Below are positions 58,031 through 64,000 of a DNA stretch of 64,000 nucleotides, one piece after another. The DNA is from Pseudoalteromonas phenolica (GTDB lineage: Bacteria; Pseudomonadota; Gammaproteobacteria; Enterobacterales; Alteromonadaceae): assembly GCF_005876835.1 (NCBI RefSeq), contig NZ_PPSW01000014.1, positions 62,001-126,000 on the forward strand, read 5' to 3'. The stretch's first letter is position 1. The number at the start of each line of letters is the position of its first letter. Position numbers and translations under genes: made by a program. The notes under the pieces were generated by a model. It made no database searches. It was not told the DNA's origin and saw nothing but the letters and a program-made list of their open reading frames with translations.

Positions 58031-58990
58031 CTACTTGAGCGATAACTTTTGTTGATACATGGCTTTGTCTGCGTCGATTAAAACATGCTCTAACGTGTTG
58101 TCCTGATTTAGGTCTAGGGTAACTACCCCAGAAGAAAAACCGATAGTGTGCGCTGGGTAACCTTGATGAACAAATTCGTTGATCCTTGCTATTAACTGCT
58201 GCGAATTAACTTCTTTATCACTATTAAATAGAATAACGAACTCATCGCCGCCCCAGCGACAAACCAAATCTGTCGACCGCGTTACTTCTGTCAGGGCTAG
58301 TGCAAAAACTTGTAGTAACTTATCACCCATTTCATGACCTAAATTGTCATTCACTTTTTTAAAATCATCTAAATCGATAAAACACAGTTTTGCCTTGCGA
58401 CCAAGGCGCTGAGATAATCTGCGATATTGTTCATAGGCTTCTTCAAACCCCCTTCGGTTCAGTATACCTGTCAGGGGATCGATCCTACTCTCTACTCGCA
58501 ATTGGCTTTCTGTGTATAAATGTGCCAAGTCACTATTCAACACTTCACTCATAAGCTCCAATGTATTAACAAGTTGATCGGCATAATCACTTGTTTGTGT
58601 ATCCATCACACATAAAGTGCCAAAAGGCGTGCCATCAGGCCAAAGGATGGGATAACCTAAATAAGAAACATAATTGTCTTCTGCATATTCAGGGTTTGAA
58701 TGCCATTCAGGTTGTTGCTCGGCATTTTTTACATACAAGGGCAGATTGTTTTGCACCACATAATGACAATAAACATTTTCGTCCATACCCGCTGCGCCCC
58801 CAGGTGAATAGTGGGTTGTGGGCAGCTCAGATGCAACAAGCACTTCAATGCCTTTATTGCTTGCTTGTGTCACGAATGCCGCAGGCGCCGAGAATAAATC
58901 GGCAACGGTATTCACTAGCTTTTGCCAGCGCTGCCAATCTATTTCTTCTACTGATAATTCATGAAAAGATTTATAAGGATAACCGCTCAT
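58031..58990 (-). CDS. GAF-GGDEF diguanylate cyclase
   Basis: 319 residues: an N-terminal GAF domain (about 15-160; NTVADLFSAPAAFVTQASNKGIEVLVASE, CHYVVQNNLPLYVKNA, VSYLGYPILWPDGTPFGTLCVMD) and a GGDEF domain with DPLTGILNRRGFEEA and WGGDEFVIL. The RSTD sequence five residues before the active site is a proper RxxD inhibitory site, in contrast to the PAS-GGDEF protein at 44015. No membrane helix. It is convergent with the LysR gene with only a 12-bp gap. Confidence 0.92.
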   Translation of the reverse strand: MSGYPYKSFHELSVEEIDWQRWQKLVNTVADLFSAPAAFVTQASNKGIEVLVASELPTTHYSPGGAAGMDENVYCHYVVQNNLPLYVKNAEQQPEWHSNPEYAEDNYVSYLGYPILWPDGTPFGTLCVMDTQTSDYADQLVNTLELMSEVLNSDLAHLYTESQLRVESRIDPLTGILNRRGFEEAYEQYRRLSQRLGRKAKLCFIDLDDFKKVNDNLGHEMGDKLLQVFALALTEVTRSTDLVCRWGGDEFVILFNSDKEVNSQQLIARINEFVHQGYPAHTIGFSSGVVTLDLNQDNTLEHVLIDADKAMYQQKLSLK

Positions 58991-59190
58991 TTCGCTACTT
59001 AAAGACAGTAAACTTTTTATAAAGATAGTAGAAGAATGTGATTTAGACCTAGTCTGCCATTATGAAGGCCATGATCCAGCTTCATTATCAATTTTTTATT
59101 GAAAGTGTTTCATTTATATAAGCAATTATCATTTTTAAAGCTCAAGTTAAAATAATCGTCAATAACCTATTCAACAGAATTGGAGACACT

Positions 59191-59847
59191 ATGTCACAGC
59201 AGATTATTGAAGATTTGAACCACCGTTATACCGTTAAGAAATACGATGCAACGAAGAAAGTCTCAAACGAAGACTTGAATATTATTCTTGAGGCACTTCG
59301 CTTGTCAGCATCATCTATAAACTCTCAGCCTTGGAAGTTTGTCGTCATTGAAAGCGAAGCAGCAAAGCAAAGGTTGCATGATAGCTTTGCCAACAAGCAT
59401 CAGTTCAATCAACTTCATGCCAAAGAAGCTTCGCATACAATTCTATTGGCTTACGACCCTCAATTTACGAAAGAAAAGTTCAGTAAACGTGTCGATGCCG
59501 AAGTGAGTTCAGGTCATTTACCTGCACAAATGTATGACACTTTTATGGGCGCTTATGCTTTTGCAGAAATGAACACCGATGAGACAGGTTACAACGGCGC
59601 TTGGACAAAAGCGCAAGTGTATTTAGCTCTGGGTAATTTACTGCATGTACTTGCCAGAATGGGAATTGCCTCTACCCCGATGGAAGGCGTTGACTCAGAA
59701 CTGTTGGGCGAATTATTTAAAGAAGAGCTAGACGGACATATCTGTGAAGTTGCCCTTGCTATTGGTTATCACAAAGACGGTGAAGACTGGAATCATGGCT
59801 TACCTAAAGCGCGCCTACCTCGTGAAGCAGTCATTAGCGTGATTTAA
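59191..59847 (+). CDS. NfsB-like nitroreductase family protein
   Basis: 218 residues with the FMN-binding pattern RYTVKKYDATKKVSNED at the start and LRLSASSINSQPWKFVVIES, then ALGNLLHVLARMGIASTPMEG, as in oxygen-insensitive NAD(P)H nitroreductase/dihydropteridine reductase proteins. They reduce quinones, nitro compounds and pterins. GGAG six bases before the ATG supports the start. A strong terminator follows; the gene stands alone. Confidence 0.93.
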   Translation: MSQQIIEDLNHRYTVKKYDATKKVSNEDLNIILEALRLSASSINSQPWKFVVIESEAAKQRLHDSFANKHQFNQLHAKEASHTILLAYDPQFTKEKFSKRVDAEVSSGHLPAQMYDTFMGAYAFAEMNTDETGYNGAWTKAQVYLALGNLLHVLARMGIASTPMEGVDSELLGELFKEELDGHICEVALAIGYHKDGEDWNHGLPKARLPREAVISVI

Positions 59848-59857
59848 ATTTTGTTTT

Positions 59858-59893
59858 GGTAGTCGCTGGAACAATTCGGCGACTACCGTTTTA
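59858..59893 (+). terminator. Rho-independent terminator of the nitroreductase gene
   Basis: A perfect 9-bp stem, GGTAGTCGC with GCGACTACC, and a 12-base loop are followed by GTTTTAT. Confidence 0.85.
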
Positions 59894-59923
59894 TCAGACT
59901 CAAGGTTCAATGCGCATAATATG

Positions 59924-60574
59924 TCATACAGGCAAGTGACCCACTTTGACTAAAATAACGGTTTCTTGCTCTACAAAGGGGTGATGTTCACTCATGTGAG
60001 GACTGCGTAACCATGTGCCTTTTGGGTACCTCCCTTGCTCATCAATAAACTCCCCACTTAACACTAAAATTTCTTCACCACCAAAATGTTTATGTGGCAC
60101 AAACTGCTCGCCAGCAGGCCATTTCACTAATGCAGTGTGTTCATGCACATAACTATGCAATGGCATGACTTGCAAGTTCCCCTGCCCTTGTTGCCACTGG
60201 GTATCTGAGGTGTTCACTCTTACAGTTTCTTTATCTTGCTCGTCAAACTGATTGAGCTTTACGAAAATAACACAGCCCTCTTTACTAAATGGTGCATGAA
60301 CGCTGTTTGGCGGATTTCGAATATAGGTCCCCGCAGGGTAATCGCCAAACTCGTCAGAAAACACGCCCTCTAGAACAAAGATTTCCTCACCCATAGGGTG
60401 AGGATGAGGCTTAAAAGCAGAGCCCGCGTTATATTTCACAATACTTGTAGTATGTCCTGATTCTTTGTCTTCGCGCTCTAAAGGTTTACGCCACACACCT
60501 TGAGCAGGGCTAGGCTGCCAAGGCATATCTGCAGTTTCTATCACTAAACGTTCTAGAAAATTCATATTCAACAT
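59924..60574 (-). CDS. ChrR-like bicupin protein
   Basis: About 216 residues forming two cupin halves with parallel motifs: HPHPMGEEIFVLEGVFSDEFGDYPAGTYIRNPP in the first and HKHFGGEEILVLSGEFIDEQGRYPKGTWLRSP in the second. Each has the metal-binding H-x-H and Glu. The half sequences resemble the cupin domain of ChrR anti-sigma factors but no zinc-binding anti-sigma N-terminus is present. The ATG at 60574 has GGGAG six bases upstream. It follows the SDR gene by 35 bp, so it is part of the same transcript. Confidence 0.85.
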   Translation of the reverse strand: MLNMNFLERLVIETADMPWQPSPAQGVWRKPLEREDKESGHTTSIVKYNAGSAFKPHPHPMGEEIFVLEGVFSDEFGDYPAGTYIRNPPNSVHAPFSKEGCVIFVKLNQFDEQDKETVRVNTSDTQWQQGQGNLQVMPLHSYVHEHTALVKWPAGEQFVPHKHFGGEEILVLSGEFIDEQGRYPKGTWLRSPHMSEHHPFVEQETVILVKVGHLPV

Positions 60575-60609
60575 ATTTATCTCCCACAAAGCAAAAGATG
60601 CTCAGTGTA

Positions 60610-61377
60610 TTAATTTCTTCCCGCCATCACACCGCCATCCACATCTAAAATGCTGCCTGTGATCCAACTTGCATCATCTGATAATAAAAAGACGATACTG
60701 TTAGCAATATCATTTGGCTCACCCACTCTCCCTATTGGGTGAAACTCATTAAAACTGTTTAGCGTAGTGTCTATGTCTTCAGGCGCAATAAAAGAGCCAT
60801 AAATCGGCGTTTTAACCACAGCCGGAGACACAGCATTAACGCGAATTTTGTCATCAGCGAGTTCCATAGCCAAATGCTGAGTAAAAGCATGCAAGCCCGA
60901 TTTTGCCATTGAATACGCCGACGAAGGCGTCGCTTTGATGGCTTGTTTTGCCCACATAGAACCAATATTCACTATGCTACCGCTACCCGCTTTTTGCATA
61001 TTCTTGACAACCGCTTGGGTCAGTAAAAACGTCGCTTTATTTAAATCATGGTATTGATTGTAATCAGCTAAAGTGTGCTCAACAAAAGCCAGCGGTGAAA
61101 AGTAGCCAGCCGCATTCACTAAGTAACCATAGTGTGTAGACGATGATGTAATTTTGCTCGCAAGCGCCTGTACAGCATCAATGTCATATAAATTGATTTG
61201 TGTGCCAGTGACTTGACCTAAGCTGCTCAGCTCATTGATGGCTTTATCGAGTTTGTCGGCATTATTCGCTAATATTTCTACATTAAGCCCAAGCTCTAAT
61301 AATGCCTTAGCCGTCGCGAAACCCATGCCACTAGAACCGCCAATAATCATCACTGTGCCTACATTCGAAAATTTCAT
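60610..61377 (-). CDS. SDR-family short-chain dehydrogenase
   Basis: About 255 residues with the Rossmann motif VMIIGGSSGMGFATAKAL, the NAAGY strand, a catalytic Ser-Tyr-Lys in VNIGSMW and SSAYSMAKSGLHAFT, and DVDGGVMAGRN at the C-terminus. The substrate is unknown. ATG at 61377 has GAG nine bases upstream; an in-frame upstream ATG would add 23 residues without support. It is divergent from an HxlR-type regulator gene, likely its controller. Confidence 0.92.
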   Translation of the reverse strand: MKFSNVGTVMIIGGSSGMGFATAKALLELGLNVEILANNADKLDKAINELSSLGQVTGTQINLYDIDAVQALASKITSSSTHYGYLVNAAGYFSPLAFVEHTLADYNQYHDLNKATFLLTQAVVKNMQKAGSGSIVNIGSMWAKQAIKATPSSAYSMAKSGLHAFTQHLAMELADDKIRVNAVSPAVVKTPIYGSFIAPEDIDTTLNSFNEFHPIGRVGEPNDIANSIVFLLSDDASWITGSILDVDGGVMAGRN

Positions 61378-61460
61378 AATCACATCTCTTGTTTGTAAAA
61401 GTCGTGATAATATTAATTTTACGAAAAGCCTCTGAATAGTAAGCACAATTTGGTTAGGTA

Positions 61461-61475
61461 GGTACTTTTTGGTAC
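61461..61475. promoter_or_regulatory. Candidate HxlR operator
   Basis: The gap of 104 bp between the SDR and HxlR genes contains GGTAC-TTTTT-GGTAC, a symmetric TAC/GTA arrangement, ending 6 bp before the regulator start. HxlR/YodB-type repressors bind such short TAC/GTA palindromes next to their own genes. The match is short and tentative. Confidence 0.3.
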
Positions 61476-61481
61476 ATCTTT

Positions 61482-61829
61482 ATGACAGCAAACGAAAAAA
61501 TATTTCCAAGAAAATTGGCGCCTCAATCTAGCGCCCGTATGGTCGAAACCATTTATGGCTGTAAATGGTCTTTAACTGTGTATCAATTATTAGATGAAGG
61601 GGTAAATCGCCCCGGTGAAATGGTGCGCCAAGTTGAGGGGCTAACTACTAAAGTGCTTAATCAATGTCTCAAACGTAATGTTGAGTTTGGCATTTTAGAA
61701 AAGCAAGTATTCAACGAGCTACCTCCTCGCGTTGAATATCAAGTCACCCCTTTTGGAGAAAAGTTTTTAGCCATTCTTGAGCAGTTAGAATACTTACAAT
61801 CCGAGATAGATCGACTAAAAAACAAATAA
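61482..61829 (+). CDS. HxlR family transcriptional regulator
   Basis: 115 residues with the winged helix typical of HxlR: ARMVETIYGCKWSLTVYQLLDEGVNRPGEMVRQVEGLTTKVLNQCLKRNVEFGIL, then RVEYQVTPFGEKFLAIL. Such repressors commonly sense reactive electrophiles or oxidants and control a divergent oxidoreductase gene, here the SDR-cupin pair. One cysteine is at position 24 in YGCKW, a typical redox-sensing position in this family. Confidence 0.92.
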   Translation: MTANEKIFPRKLAPQSSARMVETIYGCKWSLTVYQLLDEGVNRPGEMVRQVEGLTTKVLNQCLKRNVEFGILEKQVFNELPPRVEYQVTPFGEKFLAILEQLEYLQSEIDRLKNK

Positions 61830-61889
61830 AATCGAATTCTAAGGATTTGTATAAGCACTGAAATGACGGGGTGAACAAATCGCAACTAG

Positions 61890-61912
61890 AAATTGATACC
61901 ATATAACATTAC
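61890..61912 (+). promoter_or_regulatory. Zur-box-like site before the DUF1826 gene
   Basis: The right half TATAACATTAC matches the gammaproteobacterial Zur half-site TATAACATTTC at 10 of 11 positions; the left half AAATTGATACC matches weakly. It ends 35 bp before the DUF1826 start, a suitable place for zinc repression. Confidence 0.4.
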
Positions 61913-61947
61913 AATCAAGTTCACCGTCACTTAATTTGTAAATAAAC

Positions 61948-62613
61948 ATGGCTTACTCAAATACCGCCGAGCAGCTTGAAGTAGCATCAAGCGTCTCTGT
62001 GTCTGACGAGTTTCAAATTCTCACGGACATCTATAACGAACACGTCAATATTTCGATTTGGCAATACACTTTATCTTCCGACATTTTAAAAGAGTCGCAA
62101 AACATCATTGAAAACGCGCCAAACCTTCAAGAAGTGATTGCCGCTGAACCTGAAAATGCATTTGAAAAAATAAGCAGCAGCCATCGTGCATTGAAAGCAA
62201 GCCCGGCTTTATGTGATCACATCGCAGTATTAGTCGATATGTTTTGTACGTTATTCGAAGCCAAACGTGCTGGTGTGCGTTTGTCGGTTTTAGACAAGGC
62301 AATGTGCCCTAAATTTCATGTCGACAAAATCCCTTGTCGCTTAGTCACCACTTTTGAAGGCGTGGCCACAGAATGGCTCCTTAACGAGCATGTTGACCGT
62401 TTAAAGCTCGGTGCGGGCAGCCAAGGTCTTGATGATGAACAGTCAGGTATTATGACAGTACAAAACGCCATTCAAACACTTGAAGCCGGCGATGTTGCCT
62501 TGCTAAAAGGTGAAGGTTGGGCTGGCAATGAAGGTAAAGGCTTAGTTCACCGCTCGCCAAAATTGGCCGAAGGTAAAAAGCGCTTGTTACTCACACTTGA
62601 CTTGATTGATTGA
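61948..62613 (+). CDS. DUF1826 domain protein
   Basis: A 221-residue soluble protein of the DUF1826 family, recognised from FHVDKIPCRLVTTFEGVATEWL, DEQSGIMTVQNAIQTLEAGDVALLKGEGW and GLVHRSPKL. The His-x-Asp followed by a distant His (FHVD, VHRSP) and the beta-strand-rich middle suggest a metal-binding barrel of cupin/2OG-oxygenase type, which is inference. A Zur-box-like site lies just upstream, so a role in zinc limitation is possible. Confidence 0.82.
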   Translation: MAYSNTAEQLEVASSVSVSDEFQILTDIYNEHVNISIWQYTLSSDILKESQNIIENAPNLQEVIAAEPENAFEKISSSHRALKASPALCDHIAVLVDMFCTLFEAKRAGVRLSVLDKAMCPKFHVDKIPCRLVTTFEGVATEWLLNEHVDRLKLGAGSQGLDDEQSGIMTVQNAIQTLEAGDVALLKGEGWAGNEGKGLVHRSPKLAEGKKRLLLTLDLID

Positions 62614-62861
62614 GCTTATTTTTTCGTTTTCTAAATACCCGTTTCATCAGCGCTTTGCAGCCATTCAAGTTACAAAACGCTGATTTTTACTCACCCCCTA
62701 TTTCTAATAACACTTTAACTTAACGATATCTTTCAAGTATTTATTCGACATTATTATTTGCTGTCGTATAAATTGCGGGTATGCTTCGTTAAGTATTCGT
62801 AATCAATTTCGCGTTTTTAGGTGATGCTGTTGGTGTCACATTCACAAAGGTCTACAGCGTT

Positions 62862-63287
62862 ATGAAAGTAAATGCCGATTTAATTATTGAACTAAGACAA
62901 AAACAGTGTTGGTCTCAAGATGAGCTAGCCATTGCAGCAGGGTTAAACTTACGAACAATTCAAAGAATTGAGAAAGAGTATACGGCCTCATTGCAATCTA
63001 AAAAGGCCATCGCATCGGCGTTAAACATTAACTTTGCAGATCTGGAATACGAGGAAACGCCAATGAAAAAACAATACGAATATAAAACACTCGAAATAGA
63101 AAATAACGAAGGCTTTTTAGCGGGCTTCAAAAAAGCAAAGCTACCTGACTTACAGTCAATTTTGAATCAAGAAGGACAAGATGGTTGGCTGCTCGTGCAA
63201 ATACTCACGCCTGAACTGGCACAAAATGCATTAGTAGGAAAAACCGGAAACTTACTTGCTATCTTCCAGCGAGAAATCGCTCATTGA
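62862..63287 (+). CDS. XRE-type HTH domain fused to DUF4177
   Basis: 141 residues in two parts. Residues 1-60 are an XRE helix-turn-helix (IIELRQKQCWSQDELAIAAGLNLRTIQRIE). Residues 68-141, MKKQYEYKTLEIENNEGFLAGFKKAKLPDLQSILNQEGQDGWLLVQ, form a DUF4177 domain that usually occurs alone. The fusion suggests a regulator with a small ligand-binding or dimerisation head. An internal ATG at 63063 could also start the DUF4177 part alone. AAAGG lies 11 bases before the first ATG. Confidence 0.8.
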   Translation: MKVNADLIIELRQKQCWSQDELAIAAGLNLRTIQRIEKEYTASLQSKKAIASALNINFADLEYEETPMKKQYEYKTLEIENNEGFLAGFKKAKLPDLQSILNQEGQDGWLLVQILTPELAQNALVGKTGNLLAIFQREIAH

Positions 63288-63296
63288 TGAAATAAC

Positions 63297-63318
63297 TGAG
63301 GCGCAAGAAAGCGCCTCA
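63297..63318. terminator. Probable bidirectional terminator
   Basis: An 8-bp stem, TGAGGCGC with GCGCCTCA, with 6-base loop lies between two convergent genes. T-rich but interrupted sequence flanks it on both sides. Confidence 0.65.
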
Positions 63319-63343
63319 TCAATTTGACTAACTCTCAGCTTGG

Positions 63344-64000
63344 TTAGAAATAATAACCCACGTTAATATTCAGCCTTCTTTCAAAATCATCACTGTTGCC
63401 AGCAAACGAGCCGCCGACAAAGGGTTGGTTTTTCGCATGCACCAAGTCAACATACGTAAATAACGCCCCTGCTGATATCGACATGCCTGTAATATTCATC
63501 CACGTATTGGCAGTATCATCTGATTTGTTGTAAACGGTGCCAAAATCGTTGTAGAAACTCAGTTGAGAAATAGGGCCGATGTCTACCGATAGATCATAAG
63601 ACACAGCAAGGTTAGTGCTGCTTGCCTCACTGGCGATAGTGTCATACATAGAGTTTGCACCTACGACGATTTGTGTCACATTGTCTATGTGATATTGATA
63701 CTGAGTATGTTGTAAATGCACGCGCCATTGGCCGATATGCGTCGAAGCATGAAGTGCCCAAGTTTCATGGTCGCCTACACGACTCACGCCGTCATGCAAA
63801 CTGCCATCGAGCGCTGAAAAACCCACATGGGTTGTGCCAAACTGATGTTCAAGTTGATAAGTATAGCGACCCACTAGCGTGTTATATTCAGCTAAAGTCG
63901 TCGTTGGCGCATCATGGATGTTTTCACCGCTTAGTCTAATTCCTAATGCATCAACTGAATAACGGTCTTTGCGTTCTTCAGCACCGCCATCTACGCCACC
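63344..64000 (-). CDS. Outer-membrane porin-like beta-barrel, 5' end cut by window edge
   Basis: The minus-strand frame is open from the window edge to a stop at 63344, 218 residues. The sequence is a run of alternating amphipathic strands (GRYTYQLEHQFGTTHVGFSAL, WALHASTHIGQWRVHLQHTQYQYH, TNLAVSYDLSVDIG) ending LNINVGYYF, with the C-terminal Phe typical of barrels inserted by BAM. It looks like a porin; the family and substrate were not resolved because the N-terminus is missing. Confidence 0.72.
   Translation of the reverse strand, partial: GGVDGGAEERKDRYSVDALGIRLSGENIHDAPTTTLAEYNTLVGRYTYQLEHQFGTTHVGFSALDGSLHDGVSRVGDHETWALHASTHIGQWRVHLQHTQYQYHIDNVTQIVVGANSMYDTIASEASSTNLAVSYDLSVDIGPISQLSFYNDFGTVYNKSDDTANTWMNITGMSISAGALFTYVDLVHAKNQPFVGGSFAGNSDDFERRLNINVGYYF

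Overview
The window reads as one contiguous piece of a gammaproteobacterial main chromosome, most likely Alteromonadales (Pseudoalteromonas-like). This rests on two blocks of conserved gene order (rppH-ptsP-lgt-thyA near mutH, and barA/rlmD-relA-mazG-pyrG-eno), moderate to low GC with very AT-rich gaps, and a marine polysaccharide locus with a TonB-dependent receptor but no SusD. The taxonomic call is inference from gene content and style, not a database match.

Left end (1-6.7 kb): a minus-strand surface-fibre locus with a lipoprotein, two DUF4402 pilin-like subunits, a PapD-like chaperone and an usher-like outer-membrane protein that runs off the window. Next to it is a small operon that looks like an unmodified bacteriocin/microcin system: a double-glycine leader peptide with a glycine-zipper core, then small membrane proteins that could include the immunity factor. 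An AT-rich 600-bp gap with palindromes separates it from housekeeping genes.

7.3-17.3 kb: the operon rppH-ptsP-TSUP-lgt-thyA, a 0.5-kb gap holding a cluster of DnaA-box-like 9-mers, the mesX-mesD pair (DUF1852 plus core methionine synthase), a second TSUP permease closely similar to the first and preceded by MetJ-box-like repeats, and mutH.

17.3-30.3 kb: a minus-strand laminarin (beta-1,3-glucan) utilisation locus. It has a LytS-type kinase and LytTR regulator, a secreted GH16 lipoprotein with three tandem WDCCGG modules, a TonB receptor, an MFS sugar permease, a GH3 lipoprotein glucosidase and glucokinase. Together they could take the polymer from extracellular cleavage through uptake to glucose-6-phosphate.

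30.4-42 kb: eno, pyrG, mazG, relA, rlmD, barA, a HIT protein and the small heat-shock gene ibpA. The ibpA gene carries a sigma-32-like promoter and a possible RNA thermometer.

42-64 kb: accessory and signalling genes. These include a second MetE-like protein paired with a diguanylate cyclase, an S9 peptidase, two chemoreceptors, transporters, PhzF, an MlaC-like protein, a PagL-like lipid A deacylase with a Glu-to-Asp change, redox enzymes with LysR and HxlR regulators, a DUF1826 gene behind a Zur-box-like site, an XRE-DUF4177 fusion and a partial outer-membrane barrel. No rRNA, tRNA, CRISPR array or insertion sequence was recognised.
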